In this document: positions 13,210 through 24,631 of the stretch, in pieces
Position numbering within the stretch: the stretch's first letter is position 1
How the letters are laid out: each line of letters opens with the position of its first letter
DNA from: Plasmopara viticola
Taxonomy: Eukaryota; Oomycota; Peronosporomycetes; Peronosporales; Peronosporaceae
Assembly (NCBI GenBank): GCA_001695595.3
Contig: MBPM02000013.1
Location: 930,001 to 994,000, forward strand
DNA: 64,000 nt
Reading direction: 5' to 3'
The notes under the pieces: model-generated
The model's database searches: none
What the model saw: the letters and a program-made list of their open reading frames with translations, nothing else
Told to the model about the DNA's origin: nothing
Position numbers and translations under genes: made by a program

Positions 13210-14463
13210 GTTGTTAGACATAATACTAAGTCTAACAACTCTTTTCAGAAAATAATACTCTTATACATTGTGAGTCCGACAATTGCGATCTGTGACTTGT
13301 ATTGATACTTATTATAAAACAACCTCAGATCACGCTTCTTCCAAGGCAAAGGCCACCTGCATCTAGTAGCACTCAATGTACACCGGAGTCTGTTCGACTG
13401 AATCTGTAAATATACAGCAGTAGCTCACTCTTACGGTAAGCGCATAAACTTTATTGGGAAGGTAGGAAATTTCTCCTTTTTTGGGTCAGAGAAATTGAAA
13501 TGACAGCATGATCGCCTTGTTACAAAAAAAAGGAAGCAGCTCCTGCCATCTCGAACCTTGATGTGACAGCAAGGTATAGGCACTTCGTGCAATTTCTCAG
13601 CTGATGCAGCATTTCCTACCTGGATGGGCTGAATCGTCAGCTGACGCATTTCTTTTCATCACCTAAGTATGTAGTGCATACCGTGTGTGGTCATAAAAAA
13701 AAGAGTTGACGGACTTGTCCAATAGATACGAACTATTCTGGTTCTAGAACCAGCCATTATTTCTCCAAAAAGGTCGATCATGGACGGACTGTGTACGGCC
13801 GCGTCCTGAACGAATGTGCTCCACGTACATTCGACCGCTTGGTAACGAATGACGAGTTTAATTTCCAAGCTACACGGGTCATTGGACTACAATCCAATAT
13901 CTTTATGGATCTCAGCCACTTTGATTATAAGGAAACTTCCAACCTACGGGCCAGCATTAAAAATACCTCACCGTATCAGTTCGTGACCATCTTGGTATAC
14001 GCTAGGACAAGGAAAAGTTTTAATTGCCTTGCGTGGTCTTGAAAACATATAACAAAAAGCTTTAGATGTGGAAGATGCCCTTGAGACCTCACTTGTTCGT
14101 ACTATTTGGCAAATACATTTTTGTCGTGAGAGCAATTGCCTCGTCCGGTAGAATTAAGTAAAACGAAATAATTCGTCTTTCTCGAAGCCACGCATTTTAT
14201 TACTCAAGAGTGAAACTAATGCGTATAAAATAATTACTAGAAATGCGCACGTACCACTGGGAATGGGTATCCCATTAGGTTTAGCATTTGGCTCTATCAA
14301 CTATATAATGAACCCACATCTGCTTGTCTCATATCTCTTTGACCAATAAAAAGGGACAGCCTGTTTAATTAAGCAGCATTTCTAGTGGACACGATGGGCA
14401 AGCAATACACTACATTCGTACGACTGTAACAAAAAATTACGTTAAGGAATACTTCTAAGTGTC
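13210..14463. other. intergenic, short stem next to palindrome
   Basis: Immediately outside the palindrome, 13209-13237 forms a 9-bp stem (TTGTTAGAC / GTCTAACAA). TGTTAG...CTAACA ends resemble LTR termini, but no LTR partner is visible. No gene is recognised in the remainder. Confidence 0.4.
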
Positions 14464-15126
14464 TCAATCTCTAAGGAAACTTTCTAATAGTGCCGGTACG
14501 TGCTGATGAGCCTCACAGCGGTGCACGAAATTCTTCGACGGGTTTTGGGCAAGGTCAATAAAATCCGTGATAAAATTTACCAGCATAACCTTGCGCTTCT
14601 CGATATTGTTGTTCGTTAGCGACGTCAAAAGACGAGGCTGGCGCCACTTGTATCGCATGTAGCGACCAAAGTCGTGGCAATAATGGCACATGAACTGCGC
14701 GTTGGGGCAGAGCCAGAGCTTAATCTGGTGTCGCAGCTTTGCAAAATCCGAGTAGCGTCGCTCGACACAAAAGTCAGGACCTTGCTGCTTGTCATCGTCC
14801 GCCAGACTCGTAGCAGCCATGCGCGGGTTGTTGACGTTCGTAGGCAGCCGCGAAGTGCAGTGGTATTGATACACTTTCACCACGTAATACGTCACATTGT
14901 CACGATCCACAGTCTCGTTTATCTCAATTCGATCAATGTTGCTCAGAAAAGACAGGGAGAACGACGCTGTTGACCATCGAGACGGCTCCACGGGCACAGG
15001 AGTGAGTGGAGGCGCCTTTATCGCCGCCGCGACCTCATACTGCGACTGTTTGCGCGCCAAGCGTGGAATCAAGTTCAACGGCAGCGACGTCTGCTCCTCT
15101 AGAGTTGATTCGCCAGGTTGCGGCAT
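14464..15126 (-). CDS. PX (phox homology) domain protein
   Basis: A single-exon protein of 220 aa. Residues about 1-45 are a low-complexity leader. A PX domain occupies about residues 48-215: the RRYSDFAKLRHQI segment contains the R-(R/K)-Y-S-D-F signature whose arginine contacts the 3-phosphate of PI3P. It is followed by a linker and the final helices (NNNIEKRKVMLVNFITDF), typical of sorting nexins. The role inferred from the family is membrane targeting through phosphoinositides in endosomal trafficking. No BAR or other domain is present, so it is a PX-only protein. The start is the first ATG after a TCACTTT initiator-like motif at 15178-15184, giving a leader of about 55 nt; a TTG seven codons upstream is not needed. 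SEC15 lies on the same strand about 1.8 kb away. Confidence 0.8.
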   Translation of the reverse strand: MPQPGESTLEEQTSLPLNLIPRLARKQSQYEVAAAIKAPPLTPVPVEPSRWSTASFSLSFLSNIDRIEINETVDRDNVTYYVVKVYQYHCTSRLPTNVNNPRMAATSLADDDKQQGPDFCVERRYSDFAKLRHQIKLWLCPNAQFMCHYCHDFGRYMRYKWRQPRLLTSLTNNNIEKRKVMLVNFITDFIDLAQNPSKNFVHRCEAHQHVPALLESFLRD

Positions 15127-15177
15127 GCCTAAAAAAGAGTGTTTCAAATGCGCGCTTAGTCCTTAACCAAGAATTAT

Positions 15178-15184
15178 AAAGTGA
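15178..15184 (-). promoter_or_regulatory. oomycete-type initiator (YCAYTYY)
   Basis: TCACTTT on the minus strand, 52 nt upstream of the PX-gene ATG with no intervening ATG. It matches the oomycete initiator consensus YCAYTYY. The inference rests on position and motif only. Confidence 0.45.
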
Positions 15185-16938
15185 GTTTCCACTGCTAAAG
15201 GGCATGATCCGACGCCAGTATGGTTGATTGCGTCATTCTGCGGGTAGGGATTTGAAGAGTAGAATCCTCCTCTTAAATAGACTCTTTCTCGAAGCCTATT
15301 TGTCTAAAATACGCTAAACGTTTGCAGGATTGTTGGTGTGGAAAGGCGGCTTGACCATCACTCTTTGCAGTTGTGAGATCGCTTTACGCTATCATAGTTG
15401 CTTTGATACCGTGCAGATTTATTCACCCTTAATTAGTGTTCAAATCATGCAAAATAGGACAGGAAAGTCTTATAAAAGCTGACAAGCTGACGGTTATTTT
15501 ACCAAAAAGTATATATTCTTTAAAGCGCAGCGGATCCAACGGCAGACTTGTGGCTCTTGAAGCACCAATCTTACGATCTTGCTTTCAACGAGAAGACGAC
15601 GCGAATATTGAACCCATGATCGTCGAGAACTCGACTATACAAAAAATAGAACATTATGCTAGCGACACTGGACGGAAAAAGCGGGCACTCTGGCATCATG
15701 CAAGCTCGTTGTTTTTGTTCTAGTAAAACTTGCTCGTAAATTGCTTTAAATCTCGACGCAGAGGGGTGTAGGTGCAAGTCCAGTGTGTGACGGCATAGCT
15801 AATGCACTTTGTTGTAGCCACTTGCCATAAGGTTCAGAGTACGCTAAGAATGCATTCGATTTTGGCGCATATGGAAAGGAAGCGGCGAAAAAATCACGTC
15901 TCTAGCTTGCAGCTGTTGCTACACGTCCTCGGATCTTAAGTGTAGTTAAATGTTCAATGTACGTATGCATAATTCTGTTTACTGAAGAAAATTGCATGTC
16001 TGCGACGTAAACCAGTGATTGCATGCGTCATGCCCGAGTGGCGATTCAAAGCGTAATCGGATCATGTGGGCGCAATCGGTCAACGGGCGTCATCGGACTG
16101 TACTACCAAAAAGCCTCATTTTTACCAATCATCGACGAATTTTTCAATCATATTTGTAACTTACTCCTGAGAGATTTAATTTTTGGAAGAAATGCTATCG
16201 ATATTAACATTGTTGACTTTCAACTCGAGTACTCTTGATTGCTAGACCTATTACTTACTGTACCATATACAATCCTTGTGCGACGAAAGCCTCTTGGAAT
16301 GGACGCTTACCCTTAGCCATGCCCTCGCATCCTCCATGAGGCCACGCTTCTACTGATTTTTTTAGCAGCAACACATGGTTCATGCATAATTTGCAATGCT
16401 AAGCTCGTGATATCCTGATATAATTGATGCGATTAATATGTAAAGTTGTTGCAATCATGCTGCAGCTCAACAACTTTACATGTTAATCGCATCAATTAGA
16501 TCAGGATATCACTTTATACAAAACTTCAAGTGCTTTGCGATGTAGTAAGCTGCAACAAAGGCTTCACAGAACTTACCATATATGCCGCACGGCTTTCAGT
16601 TGGCAAACTGTTGCTTACGAACCCACTTGATGCCGCAACGTCCTTCCACTATCAATAATAGCCACCGCTTACGCTTACTCCACCCTCAAGTGTTTTCATT
16701 TTGAATTGAACAACCTTAGAAAAGGCGGCCATCTCCTAATTATCGATCGTTTCAGTCGCAAAAATGAGAAGAGGGCTCTAACTCATACTTGGCTTATGAT
16801 TCGGCATTTAGAAAACAATCACGATAAGGCATGCTGCATATCGACAAAGTCGGTATGACAAGTGACATGCCACCGAACAGAAGCTTCCAAACTTCCTTTT
16901 CAACCCTACTCTAGCATACTCACTGCCACTTCCGTCTC
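15185..16938. other. intergenic region between PX gene and SEC15 3' end
   Basis: No gene is recognised. Apart from the hairpin at 16407-16512 the sequence is AT-rich and without sustained coding frames. Confidence 0.45.
16407..16512. repeat. hairpin: 45-bp inverted repeat, 16-nt loop
   Basis: Arms 16407-16451 and 16468-16512 are reverse complements at 43 of 45 positions, with a 16-nt loop containing CTGCAG. The outer ends read GTGATATCCTGAT and ATCAGGATATCAC. The size and near-perfect pairing suit a MITE remnant or a small-RNA precursor. Its sequence is unrelated to the 2651-2770 hairpin. Confidence 0.85.
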
Positions 16939-19900
16939 TTACTTTCGAGAGCTAATGGAGCCAAAAATTCGCTTCTTTGGAGCATGGACAAACGTCGCTC
17001 CCCAGGCTTTTGACGAGCTCTTTCCATCTTTCATCTTTGCGACGATAGCTGACACTGTATCCGAAGACAAGTGCGAAAACTTGCCACGAGCATCCCTGCC
17101 CATACCACAAAAGTCACAGATCGTTTCACGACAAACTACTCATGTACGTACCGCTGTTGTGGATCTAAGAATCCTTCAACGCCCCCCGACACGAAAAGAT
17201 CGACGAGGTGCAAGATGGGGATGAAACAGTCTTTGAGCTGCGCAATGGGCACTGACTCAATGAAGTCAAGCAAGACGTCCAAGTTTCGTTTAAAGCTAGC
17301 AATGCCCTCCATGTTGAGCTTCTTGACTGCTGTGCCGCTCAGGATCTGCTCTAGTGACTTGGCCAGGTAACTGCACGATGCAAAGTGAACCGCTTCTTGC
17401 ACAGCTTGCGGTAGCTGATGGAGTTGAGCGAACGTGACTTTGAGGTAATTGATTAAATCCCACATGGAAGGATCTGGTTGCGTAAGAACAGTGCTGGGCG
17501 TCCAATTCAGGTAGTAGAAACTCGACAGGAGCTCGTCAATCTTCTTGAGCTACAAGTAGACACCAACTGCTCTTGAGAAGCTTGAAAAAATGAAGAAGAA
17601 GGAACGAGAGGACGTACCATGAGCTCGCAAACCATATCTTGAGCTCTTGTGGTTGTGCTGGCAAATTTCTTCTTTGCCGCTGCTTTGCTCAAGAGCAAGC
17701 GGCTCGAGCAAGGCTTTACGACTTGCGTCGTGGCGCCACGAAGCGTATTGCTCACACTATAGCCATACGTCCGCGCTTCCCACGCTTCCGTCTGCACCTT
17801 CACGTAATCTTCAAAATGGTCACAGGCAAAAGCCAGAAACGACGCATTCGTGCCCATCATCACCACCTATAGAAACAACAGAGCCATGAGTTCATTTGCG
17901 AAACGATAGAATAGACACTTTCCGCCGTTACCGTTGAAACTTGGAGATCTGTGTGTTGATCAATCACTTCGTTCAGCGTATCATTCAAGAAACTCAAAGC
18001 CTCGATCGTATCGCTTCGCACCCACTCGCCCCAATCGTCAATGTTAAGATACCTTTACGTTGACCCAATCTTACACAATTAAAATCCCGATTCCCACAAT
18101 GAGGTACAAGAAATAGTACCGTTCATAGTCAAACATCATCTGGATTAATCCTTCAACACTCTTGCAGCTCTTAACGACAACCTATTCGCAAAAAGAACCC
18201 GTTCAATTTATTCATAAGAGACCACATCGTGCCGTAAAGAGAATAGCAAAGATGCGTACGCTTGTAAACGGTAGTACAATCGGGTTCGCTTCGACATTGA
18301 CATTCTTTAACATGTTTCCTGCTTCCTTTTCCAAGCCACAACACTGCAATGCCTAAAAGATGCCAACGTTCATAACACCTTCGAACTGCCATGAAAGAGT
18401 GAGCGTCAATACCGTTTGAAGCTGATCCGGAGAAACTTGAGCTCGCTCGAATGTATCCGTGGACATGAACTCTTGCAGCTTCCTACAAACGAAAGCCACG
18501 TCAAGTTTCATCCTTATAAGATTTGCAACTCGCATACTTCTTGGTGTCTGCCATGATCGTCTTTCGAAAGTGGAGGCCCAAGCGACGAAACGTGTCGAAA
18601 AGCAACGAAGCGTTGTACTCGTGCACTTCGTCACTCAACGTTCGAGCGCATGCGATAGCCCGCGTTTTAATGTTGAGAATCATGGACGGCTCACTCAGAC
18701 TCGAGACGGAGGTCGCCACGACGCCACACAAGGTCTGGACGACAAGGTGGAAGATGCCATTAATGTCTTTCTTTGATAGCAAAGCTGCGTCCGAGACGCG
18801 CCAGAGCAATTGTTCAAGACAGAACGATCCCGTCAGCTTTTGAAACAGCTCTTCGTATTGCGCGACAAACTTTTCGGGTGTAATGGTCGTCACGGCGCCT
18901 CGTAGAAACGACGTCAACTGAAGTTGAGGCTACAAAGATTCGTGCACTTTGTTCAATGAAATAAAATTTTGGCAACAAAAATCAATGCCGTACCAAGCGA
19001 TTGGCACTGTAAAACGCAGCCAGCTCGGGAACTTGACTCATGACTTGAAACACGTGTAAGATTCGCAGCATTGGCGACAAGTGAGCCACCGTTGTTTTCA
19101 TATAATTTGCGTGAATAGTACTTCGTTCTCGTAAAGTATTTGCGTCGGAATTAAACACGCGAATGGACGGTAATTTAAGACTCTCGTCGCCTACTAGCGA
19201 TTTGTCCGAATGGAGTGGACTCAACGAAGCTCGCGGACTCAGTGCAAGACTGCCACTGCTCTTTGAAGCACTGAAAGGCACATGGCCAGATTTTTCCAAC
19301 ACGTCGCGCTCATAGTATTGCTCACTAATTTGATTTTCCAGTCGATACGTAGCTGCCTCACCGATCGACTAAAACGTAGTACTCGGTAATAATATAGTAA
19401 TTAAAAGTAGTACTTTGAGCTTCGGTCTTACCATAGACGCCGCGCGAATATCCTCGAGCCACAATGAAACTGCTCGTTTAGCTTCATCTTTAATTGTCCG
19501 CATCGCAAGGTGCATCCAGTCGCTCATGCATTGTGGAAAGAGCCGGCCCTACTGAGTCAAACATGAAGACATTGGTATCGATAAAGCCCCCTTGAGCATC
19601 AACTACTTACCCGGAAAGCCGCGATCTCGACTCGAAGTTCCTCGAGCATCTTGAGTGCATGAAAAAGCTTGTTCTGCTCAATGTATGCGGCAATAGCTGC
19701 AGCAAGGGCCACCTAACATTGGAGTAGCAAAGTCAAAAAAAGTGTAGTAGTTTAAATACTATCACTATTTCTCATCGACTTGCAATGCGTTGACATTGCT
19801 GTAATTTCTCGATGGATTCGTCAATGTTCTTCTGCACTGTATAGCACGCTTCTAAAGAGTCGTGAACTGATAGAATTCCTGACGTAGAGCTAGCTAGCTC

Positions 19901-20365
19901 GCTCTGAAAGTGGTCAATATTATGCTATTTCAAAAAAACATTAGTACAATCGTTTGAAATACTATTTGCAGCGGCCTATTGGTATCACCTGCAATCTCGC
20001 GACGTCAGCCTTCATGCGCACAATCTCCTCGATTGAAAGTACAAAATCCTGGTAGTTGGAGCTGCACACATCGCGGATCTCATTTTCTTTCACTTTAGCA
20101 TGACTTTGCAGACTCGCTGCAAGGAGACAGCAATAGTGTTATTATACATTATGCGAAAGAGTACAATATCCATATGACCTGTGAATTTGTTGCCCCATTG
20201 TTTCTCGATAGCCAGTTGGATGCCGGTCGCAAGCCTTGTTCGAGACTGCGCGATACTTTCAGCGAGTACAACCCACTCTGGTTTACTTTGCCATGCGCGG
20301 GTTTTGACGGAGTTTTCCATGGCACTTTTGTGCGTCTGGTCAAGATCGCCACACCATTGGTACAT
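16939..20365 (-). CDS. SEC15: exocyst complex component SEC15 (EXOC6-like)
   Basis: Fourteen exons on the minus strand: 20365-20179, 20116-19989, 19924-19780, 19696-19611, 19548-19432, 19368-18994, 18929-18538, 18482-18413, 18352-18260, 18181-18108, 18052-17932, 17866-17618, 17549-17152 and 17095-16939. All junctions are GT-AG and in phase, giving about 863 aa (human EXOC6 is about 804). SEC15 is the exocyst subunit that binds Rab GTPases on secretory vesicles and tethers them to the plasma membrane. Diagnostic blocks are KENEIRDVCSSNYQDF near the N-terminus, SPMLRILHVF mid-protein, and MWDLINYLKVTFAQL with LAKSLEQILSG near the C-terminus, in the family order. The exon 8/9 intron (18412-18353) is the least certain; a donor 24 nt earlier is also possible. 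The start could be the second methionine, 15 codons in. Extra upstream coding cannot be excluded. Confidence 0.88.
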
Positions 20366-21778
20366 ACTTTACTCTGTGAAAAACTACTAATAGTAGTAAT
20401 ATTTATACAATCACGCATGCGAAAATATTTACTCAGTGTGAAAGTGCTACATTACATTACTGTTTTGGCACTTGCTCTTTTTGTTATCAATCCATTAGTA
20501 GAGCCCACTATTAGGTTGTAAGACGACGCAAACTCGCTTCCATGATGCTTTACTATGTGATGCTGACGCTGATGACTACATCGATTAGCATCGGCTTGCT
20601 GAAAGCTCGACACTCTTACAGGGCGAAACACCGAGTTTATTTTGGAGTCGCTTTAGGTTTTATCTGTCCGAAAACTTGGCAAAATGGTCTCATTACCAAA
20701 CAAACACGATACACAACACTTATAAAATGATGGTAGACAAGCCTGAGTATCCGAGTATAAACAAGATGAAGTTGGTCTAAAAGCCGGATAGTTTTATATA
20801 AAATATCGCAGGTCTTCGAGTCCCAGGATAAGACGTCACCAAGTACTAACGATATTTTGTCCAGAAAACGTCATATTGGTTGCACAAGCGTAATTTTTTT
20901 TTGCTGAAAATGCATAGCTGGACACGCCGGGATTTTGTTCCATCGCTGACAAGACTTGTTATCTGGTTTTGAGCTAAACGAGTTTCAGAAATGTGATTGG
21001 CTCTCATATTGACAGCAAATGTGGGAAGATCAATAGCTAAAGCAACGTAACGCACAACTATCGTCACGTCCGGTCTGCTACTGATAGGCACGGCAGAAGT
21101 GACCAGCGGTACGATATGTAAGAGTAAGACACCCATTCATAAATAATGGTGCTGTCTTGCACTGTCCATAATAAAGCGTCGATGTAGCATTGATTATAAA
21201 CGTCTTTTAAGTGTGTTATTAATTATTAGTGAATCGTTGAGTATCAATAATATTAGATGTGATTCAAGCAATCTTGCGATTATGGGCAAAACATTAATGA
21301 TAGCATGTTTGGATACTAGTCGAGTACATTATGTTTGGGATTTAACATTCTGCTTCGCTATCGATAAGTACACAATGCAATATAAAAACATGTTCATGGA
21401 TATCTCAATAATTGAAAAGTGTAGCAGTTGCAGTCGGAAATATTGCGAGCTGCCGTTCTGTAGATTGAAATTGTACTTTCCCCCTGGCCTCCACTGCTTT
21501 TACACAAGTAGGTATCGTCTAGTTTGCTCCACTCTTTGACATCACCCAATTATGGTCTTGCTCTATTGTGCACGCAACGGATTGCCATAAGTGTACGACG
21601 CCAAGGCTGTTCACTTTAACACATTTGAGCCAGCAAGACAAGTCCTGCCATTCTCATAATTATACTTTTTAGCTGATAATAAGTGCTACCAGTAAAACCT
21701 CGCTGTTCATTAATACTCGTATCGCACTTAGCGCAGTTACAGGTCTGTCAAGCGACGTAGATCCCCAATAGCTTAACA
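20366..21778. other. divergent intergenic region, SEC15 / SNARE
   Basis: The two genes are transcribed away from each other, so their promoters should lie here. The short open frames carry no recognisable domain. No clear initiator match was found for either gene. Confidence 0.4.
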
Positions 21779-23048
21779 ATGATGAAAAAGGAACCTTCTC
21801 TTGCGGCGGCCAGCGGCGACCCGTTTTACGTTTTTAAAGAGTGCGTGAAGCTGCTGCTTGCCACTTTAAGCTCCTTTTGCTGTCACTAATGCACAGTCAC
21901 CGATGTATTTTTACTCAGTGAATTAGAGAGCAAGGTGTTGGCTGTCCATCAGAAACATGCCAAGTGGCGTGCTATTTTAAAGGCCAAGGACTCGCTCGTT
22001 TCCAAGGAGCTACCAGCAGTGACACATCGTGCGTTCCTTTTTGCGAAATGCCGTTTTGTGTTGCTTAAGGTGTGCCATAATTTGTGGCATGTAGAGATCG
22101 AAGGAGCTGTAGCAACAGCAGAGAAGTCGGTTAAATTTCTAGAAGAGACTATTGTCATGGTGGAAGCCAATCGGGCCAAATTCGAGCACATTGACACAGC
22201 GGAGCTCGCAAGTCGGAAAGCTTTTGTGGCGGCCATTAGAAAAGTGCGGGACTCTGAAGATCCAAAGGATGTAATCGATTCCCATAAATGTATTGTCTAT
22301 ATCGATTAGGAATTGCGCGATATCACGGCTGAGATTTCGACCGAGGCGGTCAAGAGTCGGATTCGTACTGAAGAACGCAAAGTGTGAAGATATTTATACG
22401 TGCCTTGATACAATGTACAGAAGCTGACAAACAAGTACTGTGACAGTCAATGCAGAAAGCGACGACGTCTTTCAAGTCAACTCGTGCGGGGCAAGAAAGA
22501 AATGAGCGCTTTTTGCATGACGAAACGCGGCGGCAACAGGTACGTTCTGCGCGATCCAGCACGTCATCTTGACTTAATAGAAATTGACTTTCGGGTGTTT
22601 AAACTTAGCAAATTATGCAAGAGCAGGACCAGAGTTTAGCAGGACTTCATACTGACATCACGCGCTTGCATGGAGTCACAGTCGAGATTTCAAATGAAGT
22701 CCACCAACAGAATAAGTGCGCCTTTTTTTCTATTGCTTGCGTGTTTATCGAACAAAGTGAAGGCCGGAAAGGAAGCAGATATTAAGGGATAATTGTTTCA
22801 TGTCATTGCAGGATGCTGGACAATCTGACCGACGACATGGACGAAGCCCAAGAGCAAATGAATGTCGTCATGGGACGCTTAAGTAAGCTTCTCAAGACAA
22901 AAGGTTTGTCACTTTTTTTTATTATAATAAATGGCAAACATTACAATATACTAATTTTACTATGTTTATAGACAAATGTCAACTTGGCCTCATTCTCTTT
23001 TTGGTGGCGGTATTGGTCATTATGGTCTTCTTAGTCGTGTACACATAA
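21779..23048 (+). CDS. syntaxin-6 / SYP61-type Qc-SNARE
   Basis: Reconstructed exons are 21779-21840, 21919-22018, 22070-22270, 22310-22381, 22456-22539, 22609-22715, 22812-22903 and 22972-23048, all GT-AG and in phase, giving about 264 aa. The product should be a tail-anchored t-SNARE for TGN/endosome fusion. The N-terminal syntaxin-6 fold is visible as DPFYVFKDELESK, then a helix pair ending FLEETIVMVEANRAKF and AELASRKAFVAAIRKV. The SNARE helix runs from QIMQEQDQSLAGL through DNLTDDMDEAQEQMNVVMGRL, with the zero-layer glutamine in EVHQQN. A hydrophobic anchor (LGLILFLVAVLVIMVFLVVY) ends two residues before the stop. The 51-nt intron 22019-22069 contains no stop and is inferred from spacing; retaining it adds 17 residues. 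The 39-nt intron (22271-22309) is unusually short. Start: first of two tandem ATGs. Confidence 0.85.
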
Positions 23049-23271
23049 TGTGGCATATGTTTGATCACTAGAAGCTTATATATGAGTGCGCGCCATACAG
23101 GCCGCCATATCGTAGACCAGACGTTTTGCTTTTATAATGTACCGTAGCAAAGAATCCGATGCCGTCTTAAGTAGTTGTACGAGCAAACGTGGCGATCACG
23201 TTGTCGTGTATTGATTGCTCTATTGATCTGGTTATGAGAACCTACTTTAAAGGCCCGCGACCTCGTCGAGT

Positions 23272-24027
23272 CTAATAACTACAGGCGTCTTCCTCTTTTG
23301 GGCGCACACTCGTGCTTCTAGCCGCGCTGACCTCTTGCACAGTCAGGATCGGTCGTTGAAGCTGCACGACATTTAGACGACGATGCGGGTGAGTGGCCAC
23401 GAGGGACGCAAGCGCTGCAGCGGCTGCATGTGACGACGCGTGGAACGGCTGCACGGGCGCAAGCGGGGATGACTGGGCGCTGGCTGTGCGTTGTTGCTGC
23501 TGTAGACGCTGCTCCTTCTTCTTGCGGTCCAATTTACGCTGGTTGGCGTTCGCGCGCAGTCGGTGGTAGTTGCAAAGATTGTGATAGTCCCCGCACGATT
23601 TCAGTGCGCGCATGTTGTGGCACTTGCCTGTTCGGTACTTGCACTTGATATACAAAGGCACAGGCCCCTCCGTCTCTTGGTGGGACGGCGGCTGAAAGAC
23701 GGTGCGGAAGCTCGGCAATTTGGCCGATTCGGCGTCGTCTGCCGCCTCGGACGTGGCATCGGAGCCCCCAAGCTCGTTCGACGATTCGTCCGTGACTTGA
23801 AGCTCCGCGTGCTGTAGTTTGCGCTTTTTGAGCATCACAAGCAGCGACTTCATGGAAATACTGTCATCGAGCAACTCGATCGAGGTCTTTTGAGCCTGCG
23901 CAGACGTGGCGTCGGAGGCCGTCGGCTCGAGGGTGCCACTCTTTTTCTGCGCAGCGGCAAACGTGCTGAGATTCACAAGTGCAATGGCTTCCTGCTCCAG
24001 AGTCCGCGTCACTTCTTCGTCGATCAT
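23272..24027 (-). CDS. Cys/His-motif protein (CKYxTGKC...CxYHR type)
   Basis: An intronless 251-aa protein. The only conserved-looking segment lies at about residues 128-175: CKYRTGKCHNMRALKSCGDYHNLCNYHR, followed by a very basic stretch NQRKLDRKKKEQRLQQQQ. Three or four cysteines and two histidines in this spacing suggest a compact zinc-binding module joined to a basic, glutamine-rich region, compatible with a nuclear regulator. I recall this kind of motif as a recurrent oomycete domain, but assign no function. Residues 1-120 are acidic and low complexity. The tail holds an alanine run and ends near a basic-acidic stretch. It lies tail to tail with the SNARE gene 223 bp away, and the HSP70 pseudogene follows upstream on the same strand. 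ATG at 24027 is the first in frame. Confidence 0.7.
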   Translation of the reverse strand: MIDEEVTRTLEQEAIALVNLSTFAAAQKKSGTLEPTASDATSAQAQKTSIELLDDSISMKSLLVMLKKRKLQHAELQVTDESSNELGGSDATSEAADDAESAKLPSFRTVFQPPSHQETEGPVPLYIKCKYRTGKCHNMRALKSCGDYHNLCNYHRLRANANQRKLDRKKKEQRLQQQQRTASAQSSPLAPVQPFHASSHAAAAALASLVATHPHRRLNVVQLQRPILTVQEVSAARSTSVRPKEEDACSY

Positions 24028-24631
24028 ACCACGTCGAGTATTATACGCACGACTCGAGCGGGGAAGTCGCCGTGTGATCGTAAGTTCCTTTAATCGTGTG
24101 GTCGTTTTTCTGATTCAATCTGGTTAGCCTTCGAGCGAGTGGTTGGCAAGCACCATGTGGCGTCTCTGCACCACTCCATGTATACGAAATGTTAGATAAA
24201 CTTGACGAGCTCCTAACGGACGGCACGGTCGAGACCACCGACATGACCTGAGACTGTTGACTACATCGTGCTTGTAATAATCGAACCGAGGCACTTGCGA
24301 CAGTGTAACTGTTGAGATGCGATTGACCTCATGGATACAACATAGACGTAACGCGGCGGAGCGTACGAGCTCGGAAAAAACCCTAGTCCAAGAACGAGGC
24401 TAGTCTTTTTTCTGATGAAATACTACGTTTGATTGTACTACCTCTTTGTTTTGAGTAGTAGTCATACTAGTACAAAGTTTGCTTTCATACGGATGATATA
24501 GTAGTCTGACGGGCGACAATCTCACGTACGTCACAATGCACCTTGGTTTTCGCTAATCAGCTCTGTGCTACTTATTCTCTCGCTCGCTACTTGGAAACCT
24601 TTCTCAAGTGCACTCACGACATATATGCCAC
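24028..24631. other. intergenic region upstream of Cys/His gene
   Basis: This 600-bp stretch should contain the promoter of the minus-strand gene starting at 24027 and the 3' flank of the HSP70 pseudogene. No strong initiator match or other coding signal was seen. Confidence 0.4.

Noticed and set aside
12322..13255. Several overlapping 75-155-codon frames on both strands
   Set aside because: They are mirror-image translations of the palindrome arms and repeat the same peptides in both orientations.
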